From Pleurocapsaceae cyanobacterium CSU_1_1 (lineage in GTDB: Bacteria > Cyanobacteriota > Cyanobacteriia > Cyanobacteriales > Xenococcaceae), in contig JAAUOU010000012.1 of the NCBI GenBank assembly GCA_012034765.1, positions 1-53,427 of the forward strand: 53,427 nt of DNA, given 5' to 3'. Of the stretch, positions 32,519 through 41,701 are shown piece by piece. The position numbers were made by a program, and so were the translations under genes. Positions within the stretch are counted from its first letter, which is position 1, and each line of letters begins with the position of its first letter. Under the pieces are notes generated by a model, which saw only the letters and a program-made list of their open reading frames with translations, was not told the origin of the DNA and made no database searches.

Positions 32519-32761
32519 ATGTTTAAGGTCAGCGATCTTGTGTAACACAAGGTTACAGGTGCAGTTGGCAGGGTATTTGGCTATGGATGCCAAGTATCAG
32601 GTCACATTTATTTTATAACCCTTAAGGTCAAACCTTTAAAAGCAATAAATATTCAAGCCTATATCGAAGACAAAATAGGCGAATGGTGTTTGGTGCGACT
32701 TGATGACCCTAAGTCTAGGTCAAGTAATTCAGGTTTACGGCGACTTAAGCTTGTTGCTTAA
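32519..32761 (+). pseudogene. small conserved-looking ORF interrupted by an in-frame TAA
   Basis: A strong Shine-Dalgarno AAGGAGG (32503-32509) stands nine bases before ATG 32519. The frame reads MFKVSDLV, TAA, HKVTGAVGRVFGYGC, and stays open for 80 codons to TAA 32759, ending GLRRLKLVA. Composition after the stop is that of a real protein (Gly/Val-rich beta pattern, then EDKIGEWCLVRLDD). There is no start codon soon after the internal stop. The stop is the exact centre of CTTGTG-TAA-CACAAG, a perfect inverted repeat. I do not recognise the family. Either it is a recent nonsense pseudogene or the stop is read through. It is the first gene after the c-di-AMP riboswitch. Confidence 0.6.
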
Positions 32762-32936
32762 AACTAAATCATCTAATTAATACAGTTCACAGTTCTTAGC
32801 TGCAAGCCTATTGCAGTTGATTGTAATAACTTAATTCCCAAAAATATTAACTCCTAACAGCTAGTGAATATTCATCTGACTGTTTTTTAACATCCAACCA
32901 GTAAACCTTAGTAAAATTTATACATTAAATCTCTTC

Positions 32937-34286
32937 ATGGAAACAACAGTGATGAATTTGCCCGCAATAGTTGCTGCTGCTACGTTTACGGTGGTAACTA
33001 TAGCCATCTTGACGGAAAAGATGCATTTGACTACTGCTGCCTTTTTAGGAGCATTAGTTCTAGTTTTTACCCATGTCATGAGTCTTACTCAGGCAATGGA
33101 ATATATCAACCAAAGTCATGCCACCCTAGCTTTATTTTTAGGCGTAATGATCCTAGTTCGAGCTTTTGAGCCAACTAATGTTTTTGCCTATTTAGCAACT
33201 CAGATGGTGGTGTTAGCCAAGGGGGAAGGTAAACGTTTAGTACTGGGAGTAATTGCGATCACTACTCCAATCTGTGCTGTATTGCCTAACGCTACTACTG
33301 TCATGTTGCTTGCTCCTTTGCTGCCGCCAATCGCTCAAGAAATTGGCGTAGACTTTGTACCATTGCTGATTTTGATGGTTTTTGTGGCAAACAGCGCAGG
33401 TTTATTAACCTTAGTAGGAGATCCCGCCACTTTTATCGTCGGTGATTCAATTAACCTGACCTTTAATGACTACTTAATGAGGCTAAGTTTAGGTGGTGCA
33501 GTTGCCGTTGCTTCAATTTTAGTGATCGCACCTTGGTTGTTCCGCGATATTTGGAACAAGAAACTAGCAGACATGGATACTCTGCCTTATCCTAAGATTA
33601 ATCATCCCAGAGTATTGATGTTAGGAGGAGTATTAATCGCAGCGGTGCTAACATTTTTCGTCATTGGCGAAACTTTACCCACCCCAATTCCTCCTGCGGC
33701 GGTGGCTTTGTTAGGGGCATCCCTCGCTTTAGTCCTGGCTAATCAAAGTAAAATTGATACTGTCCATAATATTCTCAGGGATGTCGACTGGAGTACCTTA
33801 TTGTTTTTTATGTCTACCTTTGTTCTCATTGGCGGACTAGAAAAAACAGGGGTTTTAGATAATATTTCCAGTGTGTTAGCGGTCATTTTAGGTAAGAATA
33901 TCGCTTTGGGTTCGATTTCTCTATTGGTATTAGTCGGTCTATTGTCTAGTATCGTGCCAAATATTCCTCTGGTAGTAGCGATGGTGCCTTTGCTCAAGCA
34001 ATATCTGGTTAATGTAGGTTTAGCGGGAGCAGAAATATTAAACCCCGATTTTACTGGTCAATTACCCCCAGAGGTTTTACCTTTGTTTTATGCCATGATG
34101 TTTGGCGCAACACTAGGCGGGAACGGTACTTTAATGGGTGCATCTTCTAATATTGTGGCGGCAGGGGTTGCCGAGCTTCACGGCGGTCGTATTTCTTTTA
34201 GCAAGTTTTTAAAATACGGAATTCCTGTAATGTTGGTGCAGCTTGTGGTGGCATCCTTATATGTTACCTTTGCTTTTCTCTTGTAA
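32937..34286 (+). CDS. ArsB/NhaD-type ion permease (SLC13/CitMHS superfamily)
   Basis: A 449-residue membrane protein with eleven or so helices in two repeats. The repeat signatures are LPNATTVMLLAPLLPPIA (first, about 118-136), with NSAGLLTLVGDPATFIVGD after it, and SSIVPNIPLVVAMVPLL (second), with FGATLGGNGTLMGASSNIVAAG. These are the IT-superfamily motifs of ArsB arsenite/antimonite permeases and NhaD Na+/H+ antiporters. Without an ars operon nearby, Na+/H+ exchange or another anion is equally possible. The upstream c-di-AMP riboswitch argues for an ion-homeostasis role. A hairpin with T-rich tail follows at 34288. Confidence 0.87.
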   Translation: METTVMNLPAIVAAATFTVVTIAILTEKMHLTTAAFLGALVLVFTHVMSLTQAMEYINQSHATLALFLGVMILVRAFEPTNVFAYLATQMVVLAKGEGKRLVLGVIAITTPICAVLPNATTVMLLAPLLPPIAQEIGVDFVPLLILMVFVANSAGLLTLVGDPATFIVGDSINLTFNDYLMRLSLGGAVAVASILVIAPWLFRDIWNKKLADMDTLPYPKINHPRVLMLGGVLIAAVLTFFVIGETLPTPIPPAAVALLGASLALVLANQSKIDTVHNILRDVDWSTLLFFMSTFVLIGGLEKTGVLDNISSVLAVILGKNIALGSISLLVLVGLLSSIVPNIPLVVAMVPLLKQYLVNVGLAGAEILNPDFTGQLPPEVLPLFYAMMFGATLGGNGTLMGASSNIVAAGVAELHGGRISFSKFLKYGIPVMLVQLVVASLYVTFAFLL

Positions 34287-34287
34287 A

Positions 34288-34336
34288 GAGGCTTCGCCTC
34301 AGCTAATAGCTAAAGACTAATAGTTATTAGCTTTTC
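34288..34336 (+). terminator. probable intrinsic terminator after the permease
   Basis: GAGGC-TTC-GCCTC (34288-34300) overlaps the permease 3' end. It is followed by AGCTAATAGCT (34301-34311) pairing with AGTTATTAGCT (34322-34332) and then TTTT. Two successive hairpins with a short T tract fit rho-independent termination. The next 80 bases hold nothing clear. Confidence 0.5.
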
Positions 34337-34417
34337 AGACATTTTTCTTAACTTTCGGCTCGCCTCCAATACTGATTTAATCAATATATAAAGTCAATGA
34401 ACAAGTATTAAGGCTAT

Positions 34418-34540
34418 ATGCAGTAGTTGACTAAAAACGAATTAGCTTAACTTGTCACTAATGTTGCTCAGATTCTTAATTTAGATACGTTTTCTAAGTA
34501 TAAAAAAGCGATCGCTAAAAGTGAAGTGCTTCTTAAGTAA
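34418..34540 (+). pseudogene. small ORF with two in-frame stops
   Basis: From ATG 34418 the frame reads MQ, TAG, LTKNELA, TAA, LVTNVAQILNLDTFSKYKKAIAKSEVLLK, TAA. The part after the second stop looks like genuine helical protein. Both stops would be Gln codons after a single T-to-C reversal (CAG, CAA). No ribosome-binding site is clear, and I know no family. It is a weak candidate for a decayed gene; chance is possible. Confidence 0.35.
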
Positions 34541-34606
34541 ATACTACTTACTGCGGAACAGACAGTAAAATAGAGTCTTTTATCAATCAGAATCAATAGC
34601 AAATAT

Positions 34607-34612
34607 TATAAT
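34607..34612 (+). promoter_or_regulatory. -10 element directly upstream of the antiporter
   Basis: A consensus TATAAT ends seven bases before ATG 34620, so transcription would begin on or next to the start codon. There is no Shine-Dalgarno. This fits a leaderless mRNA, or the box is accidental. Confidence 0.35.
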
Positions 34613-34619
34613 TTTACTT

Positions 34620-36773
34620 ATGTCAACACCTGTATTGGTATTAATAGAAGTATTGATTGTCATTGCCTTGTCTCGCTTGATGGGGCAGGTTTGTCGGGCT
34701 TTAAAACAACCTTTGGTAATTGGCGAAATTATTGCGGGGATTATGTTAGGGCCTTCGTTGTTTGGTCTAATTGCTCCCGATCTTGCTGCCACTATATTTC
34801 CGACGGAAACTATTCCTTACTTAGATGTGCTGGCACAAATAGGATTGGTCTTTTTTATGTTTTTGATTGGGTTAGAACTCAATCCCAAATATCTGAAAGG
34901 ACAACTAGATAAGGCGATTTTAATCTCCCATGTCAGTATTTTAGTTCCTTTTGCCTTAGGTTCAATTCTAGCCATATTGCTGTATCCATTAGTAGTAAGC
35001 CAGCAGGTTTCGTTTACCGCTTTTAGCTTGTTTTTAGGGGCAGCGATGTCCATTACTGCTTTTCCCGTGCTGGCGAGGATTATTACTGAAAATAACCTGC
35101 AAAAAAGCAAGTTAGGAACTTTGGCATTAGCCTGTGCGGCGGTGGATGATGTTACAGCCTGGTGTTTATTGGCTGTGGCGATCGCCGTTACTCGAACCAA
35201 TAGTGTCGTTGGTGCTATTCCCACTATCGTCGAAGCGCTAATTTATATTGCCTTTATGATGGTGGTGGTACGTTGGTTATTGCAAAAGTTAGAAATTTAT
35301 TATCAACGGAAGGGAACATTAACTCCCCTTGCTTTAGCTTGGATTTATATGGGGGTGGTGGTTTCTGCCTTAATTACCGAATTAATCGGTATTCACCTAA
35401 TTTTCGGGGCTTTTCTGATTGGGGCAGTTATGCCCAAAAATGAGGGTTTGGTCGAAGAAATAGCCGAAAAAACCGAAGATTTTGTGCTGATTTTCTTATT
35501 GCCTGTCTTTTTTGCCTATAGTGGCTTAAAAACCGAAATCGGCTTACTTAATCGCCCTATTTTATGGTTGTTGTGTTTAGCAGTATTAACAGTCGCAATT
35601 GTTGGTAAATACGTAGGAACTTACGTAGCAGCTAGAGTATCAGGAGTTGAACATCGAGATGCTTCGGCTTTAGGCTGGTTAATGAATACCCGTGGTCTGA
35701 CTGAATTAATCGTCTTAAATATCGGACTAAAGTTTGGGGTTATTTCGCCCCTATTATTTACCATGTTGGTAATTATGGCACTGGTCACAACCTTTATGAC
35801 TTCGCCACTGCTGGAGTCGATCTATCCCAAGCGCTTAATTAGACTTAATACAGTTGAGACGGAAACTGAAAATACTGAAAGACTGTTACCTACCTATAAA
35901 ATTTTAGTTCCAGTGGCTAATCCTAATAGCCAAGCAGGACTATTGCAGTTGGCTGGAGCGATCGCGGGAGAAAAAGCGGCGGTGGTAAATCCCCTTAGTT
36001 TAATTGAGCTGGAAGAAGATTATTTATACCAGAGTACTCCAGAAGCAGCAGATAAACTAATTACGAAACGGCGTAATAGTATCGAGGAGGTTATTAGCGA
36101 TATTGAACCTGAATCCATTAGACAAAACATCGTGCCAATTGTCGGTATTTCCAATGACGTAGCTTGGGAAACGGCTAACATAGCAAATAGCGAACAAGCT
36201 AATTTAATTTTAGTTGGTTGGCACCGTTCGACATTTACGGAAAATAGTCTGGGAGGTAGAGTTGGACAAATTTTAAATAATTCTCTGGCTGATGTTGCTG
36301 TTTTCGTCGATAAAAAACCCTATCCCTGGAAATCTTTAGTGGTTGCTTATGCTAATAACATTCATGACGATTTGGCTTTATCTATCGGAATTCGGATGTT
36401 ACTTAGTGATGGGGAACGCCAACTAAAAATCATCCAGTTTGCTAAAAAAGATCCCGCAACGGAGGGTATCAGTTCGGAATTATGGCAAAGTATCGAAACT
36501 CTACCCGAGACGGTGCGATCGCGAATTGAAATTGCTGCCGTAGAACAGGAAGATCCCTTGCAGGCGGTCATTCAAGCATCTGCCACTGCCGATTTAACCA
36601 TTGTAGGTACTAGTCATAAGTGGGGTATTGAACGTCAAACTTTAGGACGTTACACCGATAAATTAGCTAAAGAATGTGAATCGTCGATTTTAATTACTCG
36701 TAAATATAATGAAGTAGCCTATCAGCTTAATTCTTTGATCGAAAAAGAGTCAGACAACCTAGCCTCGATTTGA
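34620..36773 (+). CDS. CPA2 cation/proton antiporter with tandem universal-stress domains
   Basis: 717 residues. The first 400 form a KefB/NapA-type exchanger of about twelve helices, with VIGEIIAGIMLGPSLFG early, the acidic pair in ACAAVDDVTAW (ion-binding Asp-Asp) and LIFGAFLIGAVMP. The C-terminal 290 residues carry two universal-stress-protein-like domains (YKILVPVANPNSQAGLL...LILVGWHRST...GGRVGQILNNSLADVAVF, and KSLVVAYANN...LTIVGTSHKWGIERQTLG). Such domains may bind nucleotides, possibly ATP or c-di-AMP. It exchanges Na+ or K+ for H+. It is followed 24 bases on by a secreted protein gene and lies downstream of the riboswitch region. Confidence 0.92.
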   Translation: MSTPVLVLIEVLIVIALSRLMGQVCRALKQPLVIGEIIAGIMLGPSLFGLIAPDLAATIFPTETIPYLDVLAQIGLVFFMFLIGLELNPKYLKGQLDKAILISHVSILVPFALGSILAILLYPLVVSQQVSFTAFSLFLGAAMSITAFPVLARIITENNLQKSKLGTLALACAAVDDVTAWCLLAVAIAVTRTNSVVGAIPTIVEALIYIAFMMVVVRWLLQKLEIYYQRKGTLTPLALAWIYMGVVVSALITELIGIHLIFGAFLIGAVMPKNEGLVEEIAEKTEDFVLIFLLPVFFAYSGLKTEIGLLNRPILWLLCLAVLTVAIVGKYVGTYVAARVSGVEHRDASALGWLMNTRGLTELIVLNIGLKFGVISPLLFTMLVIMALVTTFMTSPLLESIYPKRLIRLNTVETETENTERLLPTYKILVPVANPNSQAGLLQLAGAIAGEKAAVVNPLSLIELEEDYLYQSTPEAADKLITKRRNSIEEVISDIEPESIRQNIVPIVGISNDVAWETANIANSEQANLILVGWHRSTFTENSLGGRVGQILNNSLADVAVFVDKKPYPWKSLVVAYANNIHDDLALSIGIRMLLSDGERQLKIIQFAKKDPATEGISSELWQSIETLPETVRSRIEIAAVEQEDPLQAVIQASATADLTIVGTSHKWGIERQTLGRYTDKLAKECESSILITRKYNEVAYQLNSLIEKESDNLASI

Positions 36774-36797
36774 GCGTAAAATATTTAACGAGGAACA

Positions 36798-37319
36798 ATG
36801 AGTCATTTTAATGTAAAAACTTTGTCATTTTACGGTGTTGCGATTGGCAGTGTCTTATTACTATTTAAAGTAGTCAGTGCCTATGGTGAAACCAAGTTAA
36901 AAGCTCCTCAAAATATTGATGGTAGCTATCAGTTTGTGCAAACCGAAAATTTACCCGATTGTTTACAGGGTCAGCAGTTAAAATTAAACGTTGAACAATC
37001 AGGGGTTTATTTATTTGGCAATCTTGAGGTCGCTTCCCCAGGCGTTGATGACGACCGTGCAGTTCAACCTAAATCTAGTCAAGGCAAGGGAGTAGAAATT
37101 CCTTTTAATGGTAGTTTTGAAAATAATCAAATTATCATGTCGGGCAAAGGTAACGTAGCCAACTGCGATTCTCAGGTGCAATTAACTGTTCAAGGACAGC
37201 ACAAAAATGGAAATTTAGTCGGTCAAATCAATGATAATGTAGCCAAGACTAAAGGAGCTTTTGTGGCAAAATTTCAAAAATCAAAATTACCGTCAGCAGA
37301 ATCAACCGAAGGACATTAG
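36798..37319 (+). CDS. secreted/membrane-anchored protein of unknown function
   Basis: 173 residues. The N-terminal signal or anchor is TLSFYGVAIGSVLLLFKVVSAYG (about 8-30). The rest is soluble and beta-rich with two Cys (LPDCLQGQQ and VANCDSQVQ) that could form a disulfide in the periplasm. Repeated patterns (GVYLFGNLEV, NNQIIMSGKGNV, NGNLVGQINDN) suggest a small beta-sandwich. I recognise no family. It starts 24 bases after the antiporter stop with GAGGAACA as a Shine-Dalgarno, so it is probably cotranscribed and may be an accessory subunit of the antiporter. Confidence 0.75.
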   Translation: MSHFNVKTLSFYGVAIGSVLLLFKVVSAYGETKLKAPQNIDGSYQFVQTENLPDCLQGQQLKLNVEQSGVYLFGNLEVASPGVDDDRAVQPKSSQGKGVEIPFNGSFENNQIIMSGKGNVANCDSQVQLTVQGQHKNGNLVGQINDNVAKTKGAFVAKFQKSKLPSAESTEGH

Positions 37320-37380
37320 ACTCACTCAAAAATTAGCAATAAGGAAACTCTATAAATGTCGTAAGTATTGAGATTAAAAC

Positions 37381-38943
37381 CTAGGTTGAACTCGATCGAA
37401 TCTGACTCCACCAAATTAATAACCCACTAAGTAAGATTAATGTCGGTGTTAACCAATCTCCCCAGCGCACATATAGCGTTTTGTTTTGCCGACGATAAAT
37501 AGTATCTGCATGAATAGTATAGCGATCTATGGCGGAAATCCAGAGGGTCTTACCGTGGGGATCGACGATCGCACTATAACCTGTATTGGTCGCTCTAGCA
37601 GCCCAGCGATCGCTTTCTATGGCGCGCATGACATCATGGGCATGATGTTGGGTGGGCATGGTCTTGCTATAATGAGCATTATTGGAAGCGGTAATGATAA
37701 ACTCTCCCCCTGCTTGTGCCTGTCGCCAGAAATGCTGGGGAAATGCTGATTCGTAACAGATCGCAATTATCGCCTTGCCAAAGGGAGTCTCAAAGATTTG
37801 GTTCGAGTTACCTGCGGTAAAGCTAGCTTCCAGGGGTGATAAGCGACTGATAAATTTACCTAAAATAGATTCGAATGGTATGTATTCCCCTAAAGGTACT
37901 AGTTTATATTTGTCGTAGCGACTATAGGTTTTGCCTGACCCAGTTAAAGTAAAGATACTTGTATAATAACCACGATTATTTCTTTTCAATGCACCAACCC
38001 AAGCAGGTACTTGTTCTCTAATCACAGCTCGATAGAAACTAGAATCGTTAATCACATCTTCCCAATAAAAAGGTAATGCTCCTTCAGGAGTTAGTACTAC
38101 ATCAACTCCCTGCCTAGCTAATCTTTGATAACCAGAAGTGTAGCCAGCGATCGCTTTACGCCATCCTTCAGAAAATAGCTTGATTTCATTGGGAATATTA
38201 CCTTGAATAATGCCCACTTTTAACGGTGCTAAATTATCTTTGGCTACAGGTATTTGATATAAATAAAAACCTAATAAATGGCTGATTATTAAAATAATAA
38301 AAGGTGAACTAATTAAGAATATTTTGCTTTTAAAACTATTTTTAATTTGATATTTATGTCTGGTTAAAATTGACTCGGCTATTAAACCATTGACCGTAAT
38401 TATGACCGCAGTAACAGTATTAACTCCCGATAGCTTACCTAATTGCAGAATTACCAAATTATGCGGACTTTGGGTATAAGCGATCGCTGGCCACCATAAC
38501 GGCGTATGACTCCATAATGTTTCTAAACCACACCATAAAGCTGCACCAATTAAAACTTTGATTAAACTGTCTGAAAAACTATTGTTTAATTTTTGAGTAA
38601 TTAAGCCGAATAAAACTGCCCAAGTAACTACTACTCCTGCACCCCATAACGTAATAAAAACCCAACAAAAAATAGCGATAGCTAAACTAGCTAACCAAGG
38701 TACTCCCATCCAAGTCATCGGATGTACCCCAGTAATCCAAAATAAAGCCAATCCGTCATAGCCAATCCCCCAAGCCAGAGCCAGAATTGCTATTTGTTGA
38801 AGAGACTTTTGTTGTCTAATTAAGATCCACAACGGGGTTAAAGCAAACCAGGCAAAATACCAAGCATTGAAAGGTGCGGGGGCTAAACCCATTAAAATAC
38901 CGCTTAGTAATGATTGAAGAATTAACTTGGTTTTTGAGGTCAT
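37381..38943 (-). CDS. lnt: apolipoprotein N-acyltransferase
   Basis: 520 residues from ATG 38943. N-terminal membrane helices (about 10-200) are followed by a nitrilase-fold periplasmic domain. The catalytic Glu is in LTPEGALPFYW, the Lys in YDKYKLVPLGEYIPF and the Cys in IAICYESAFP. A last helix (LTPTLILLSGLLIWW) ends the protein. It transfers an acyl chain to the N-terminal Cys of lipoproteins, the final maturation step, for proteins such as the one at 24851. A longer frame begins at TTG 38982, overlapping the pmbA stop. ATG fits the family start (MTSKTKLILQ). It is cotranscribed with pmbA. Confidence 0.93.
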   Translation of the reverse strand: MTSKTKLILQSLLSGILMGLAPAPFNAWYFAWFALTPLWILIRQQKSLQQIAILALAWGIGYDGLALFWITGVHPMTWMGVPWLASLAIAIFCWVFITLWGAGVVVTWAVLFGLITQKLNNSFSDSLIKVLIGAALWCGLETLWSHTPLWWPAIAYTQSPHNLVILQLGKLSGVNTVTAVIITVNGLIAESILTRHKYQIKNSFKSKIFLISSPFIILIISHLLGFYLYQIPVAKDNLAPLKVGIIQGNIPNEIKLFSEGWRKAIAGYTSGYQRLARQGVDVVLTPEGALPFYWEDVINDSSFYRAVIREQVPAWVGALKRNNRGYYTSIFTLTGSGKTYSRYDKYKLVPLGEYIPFESILGKFISRLSPLEASFTAGNSNQIFETPFGKAIIAICYESAFPQHFWRQAQAGGEFIITASNNAHYSKTMPTQHHAHDVMRAIESDRWAARATNTGYSAIVDPHGKTLWISAIDRYTIHADTIYRRQNKTLYVRWGDWLTPTLILLSGLLIWWSQIRSSST

Positions 38944-38974
38944 GGTTAATACAGAAAAGCAATAGTTTATAAGA

Positions 38975-40258
38975 TTAGCCAACTACTGAGATACCCTCGA
39001 CAATTAGAGAAGGAGTAAAACAAGAACCATTCCAAATTGCGTCACTGCCTAAAGCGACAATTTGCTTAAGAATTTGATAAACATTACCTGCGATCGCTGT
39101 ATCTTTAACTCTTCCTGTAATCTTGCCATTGGCTACTCGATAGCCAAGATCGATATTAACGGAAAAGTCGCCACTGATATCTGCACCACCCCCCAGTATT
39201 TGATCGACAATGATCCCGTTGTCTAGTTTGGTAATTAATTCCTCAAATGAATGCTGACCTGATGCCACAATTAAATTGACTAAGGATGGACTAGGATAGC
39301 TGTCTAAGGCAGGACGAAAGCCATTGCCTGTGGGTTTGAGGTTTAACTCTCTAGAGATCGTGCGATCGCCATAAAATTGATTTAATACTCCATTGCTAAT
39401 TAAATCTAGCTTCTGAGTTGCCATCCCTTCATCGTCAAAAGGACAGTCATAAGGTTGTAATTCTGGCTGTTGAGATAAGCTAATTTGCTCTGAAATTACC
39501 AGTTCTTGCTGTAGATTACTCCAGGGAGAGGACTTTTCCTTAACTCTTTTGGCATTTAATGCCGAAGAAACTGTTTCCCAAAGTAAAGTTGCTGTATTAG
39601 GGGTAAGGATTACGGGAATATTGCCTTGAGGAGGATTAACGTTATGTTTTGCCCAATCCAAACGCCGAATAATTCCTTCAATCACGGGATCGAGGTTTAA
39701 TTTCTCTTTGCTATACTCGCCGTCAAAAATACCGAGAAAATCTTCTCCCCGAATTAATTCTGCACCAAGAGAATAACTTAAACCAGACTCGTAATAATGA
39801 CAAGATAGTCCTTGAGAATTGATTAAAGTAACGCTTTCTTGTTCAAACTCTAATTCTGCCGAACAGATTAATTCAGGACATTCTTCTCGTAATCGAGTAA
39901 TCGCGCGATCGCCATAGGCAATTAAATCCTCAACCGATGCACTTACCCCAGTTAAATCATGGGTTACTTGACGCGGTGGTGCTAACTCAATAATTTCTGG
40001 TGGGTTAAGTTGGGATAAAGCGATCGCTTTATCAATCAATAATTCAGGGTCAATTGTGCCATAGGCTACCGCTAAACCAGGACGATGCTCTTGCCACAGT
40101 CTTAAGGCTGTCCCCATCGATTGAGAGCTTTCTAATTGTTTAAGGCGGTTGCCCTCAAAAAAAACTGGTTGAGACTGAGACGATACCTGATAAACTTCCG
40201 CGTGGCTAACTCCCCGACGAGATGCCAAATCAAGCAATAATTCTAATTCTTCATTCAT
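38975..40258 (-). CDS. pmbA: TldD/PmbA (TldE) family protein
   Basis: A 427-residue protein with the family layout: an N-terminal domain (LLDLASRRGVSHAEVYQ...FEGNRLKQLESSQ), a middle section, and the C-terminal beta-domain with PVILTPNTATLLW, DCPFDDEGMATQKLDLISNGVL, FYGDR and SVNIDLGYRVANGKITG. The HExxxH zinc motif of TldD is absent, so this is the PmbA/TldE-type partner, which in E. coli forms a protease with TldD that acts on modified peptides such as microcin B17 precursor. It lies in a minus-strand run with the DUF3086 gene (5 bases upstream) and lnt. Confidence 0.9.
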   Translation of the reverse strand: MNEELELLLDLASRRGVSHAEVYQVSSQSQPVFFEGNRLKQLESSQSMGTALRLWQEHRPGLAVAYGTIDPELLIDKAIALSQLNPPEIIELAPPRQVTHDLTGVSASVEDLIAYGDRAITRLREECPELICSAELEFEQESVTLINSQGLSCHYYESGLSYSLGAELIRGEDFLGIFDGEYSKEKLNLDPVIEGIIRRLDWAKHNVNPPQGNIPVILTPNTATLLWETVSSALNAKRVKEKSSPWSNLQQELVISEQISLSQQPELQPYDCPFDDEGMATQKLDLISNGVLNQFYGDRTISRELNLKPTGNGFRPALDSYPSPSLVNLIVASGQHSFEELITKLDNGIIVDQILGGGADISGDFSVNIDLGYRVANGKITGRVKDTAIAGNVYQILKQIVALGSDAIWNGSCFTPSLIVEGISVVG

Positions 40259-40263
40259 TTAAT

Positions 40264-41646
40264 TTAATACAAATAATTAGCTGACCTTGGTTTATTGCTT
40301 GAAGCAAAGGCTAACCAGATGGGAAATTTGAGTACAGATAAGTTTAACTGTGCTTCAGTCTCATCGATGATAATGATTGGTAATAATTTATCGGCAAGTA
40401 AACGTTCGGCACGCTGTACTAAGATCTCAGGAGAATCAAACATAACGACACCGCGATTTGCGCCAAAATCTCGACGGGATATGCCAAGACAATCCTCTAG
40501 TCCTTTGCGCCATTCTCCTAAGTTTTCTGGGGTATCTGTCAAGATTAGAACCTGAGTGCGATCACGATATAAATCGTGCAGAATAGAAATTGTGGCTGAA
40601 GCAACCAAAATATTTTGCAGACGACTACCAGTGCTATCTATTGCACCCCTACCTCCTTGAGAGAAAAACCACTCTTGAACTTTTTTTGCCTGGTTTTGGT
40701 CAAAGGTGCGACGTAACTGCCAGGGAGAACCATAATAGTCGGGACTGTTGCAGTATTTGTCTAATAGCTGTCGAATACGCCTACTTTGATCGGCAAATGT
40801 CGGTTCAGAAAATTGTGCTTGAGCCGTACGCTCAGTGTTGCTGCGGATTCTGTCTCGGTTTCTATTCCTATTTCTATTTTCATCTTCTCTGCGAGGCTGT
40901 TCTGAGTTTCTGATTTTTCTTGTCGGTGCAGAATCTGTCCTGCCTAATTCTAGTTTTTCAGCAGCAGTGGCTAAATCTTGGAGACTACCAACTAGATATT
41001 CTTTAAAGCCTTGAACTCTAATTGCTAATTCTTTGGATGAACCTGCAAAGTTACTGCGCATTTCTTGATTGAGTCTTTGCTGACGACGTTCTAATTTTTC
41101 AATCTCAATTCTTAAGGCTGTTTTCCGCTCTCTTAATTCTTTGGTGCCTTCTTCAATCATCCGTCCCAGGTTTTCTTGCGCTTCTCGAACCTGATGTAAC
41201 AGCAGTTGTTCCTTGTGTGCTTTGAGTTCGGCAATTTCTCGCTGTAGCTCGGCTTTTTGCTGTTCTAACTGACGGATATCACTAGATTCAGCAATGTCTA
41301 AATTGTCCTGAACTGCTTCAGACTCATCTAGCCAGCTATCAACAAATAATTCTGTTTCTTTGACTGGTTCATCTGGAGATTGATTTAATTGATCGTCATT
41401 ACTAAGAGCATTATCTTCTGAAGTTGCCTCAACCGACTTAGAAGTTGTTGCATCAGCTAAATCAAATTCTTTGGCGTTAACTGAATCTGCTGCTGGCTCA
41501 AAGGAAACTTCTGTTATCTGCTCTTCGACGGTATCTGAGGTTACTTCTGGCTGTTCATCTGCTGAGGTGTTTGATGATTGAGCAGGTTCAAAGATAATAG
41601 TTTCAGAATTTTCAGATTCAGGAATAGAGGGGATTTCAGAGTTCAT
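40264..41646 (-). CDS. coiled-coil DUF3086-type cyanobacterial protein
   Basis: 460 residues. The first 110 are acidic, low-complexity (Ser/Glu/Asp/Thr) and probably disordered. A long coiled coil follows (about 125-205, QLEQQKAELQREIAELKAHK ... LERRQQRLNQEMRSNF), then an Arg/Asn-rich linker (RREDENRNRNRNRDRIRSN). The C-terminal globular half (about 285-460) has YYGSPWQLRRTFDQNQAKKVQEWFF, VASATISILHDLYRDRTQVLILTDTPE and WLAFASSNK. I believe this matches DUF3086, a family without known function. It is adjacent to pmbA, with a DUF3119 gene just upstream, a pairing I recall from other cyanobacteria. Confidence 0.75.
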   Translation of the reverse strand: MNSEIPSIPESENSETIIFEPAQSSNTSADEQPEVTSDTVEEQITEVSFEPAADSVNAKEFDLADATTSKSVEATSEDNALSNDDQLNQSPDEPVKETELFVDSWLDESEAVQDNLDIAESSDIRQLEQQKAELQREIAELKAHKEQLLLHQVREAQENLGRMIEEGTKELRERKTALRIEIEKLERRQQRLNQEMRSNFAGSSKELAIRVQGFKEYLVGSLQDLATAAEKLELGRTDSAPTRKIRNSEQPRREDENRNRNRNRDRIRSNTERTAQAQFSEPTFADQSRRIRQLLDKYCNSPDYYGSPWQLRRTFDQNQAKKVQEWFFSQGGRGAIDSTGSRLQNILVASATISILHDLYRDRTQVLILTDTPENLGEWRKGLEDCLGISRRDFGANRGVVMFDSPEILVQRAERLLADKLLPIIIIDETEAQLNLSVLKFPIWLAFASSNKPRSANYLY

Positions 41647-41701
41647 AAGCTTACTAAGCTGATTAGAATAATTTATTTAAAGAGATTATACTGATTTGGA
41701 T

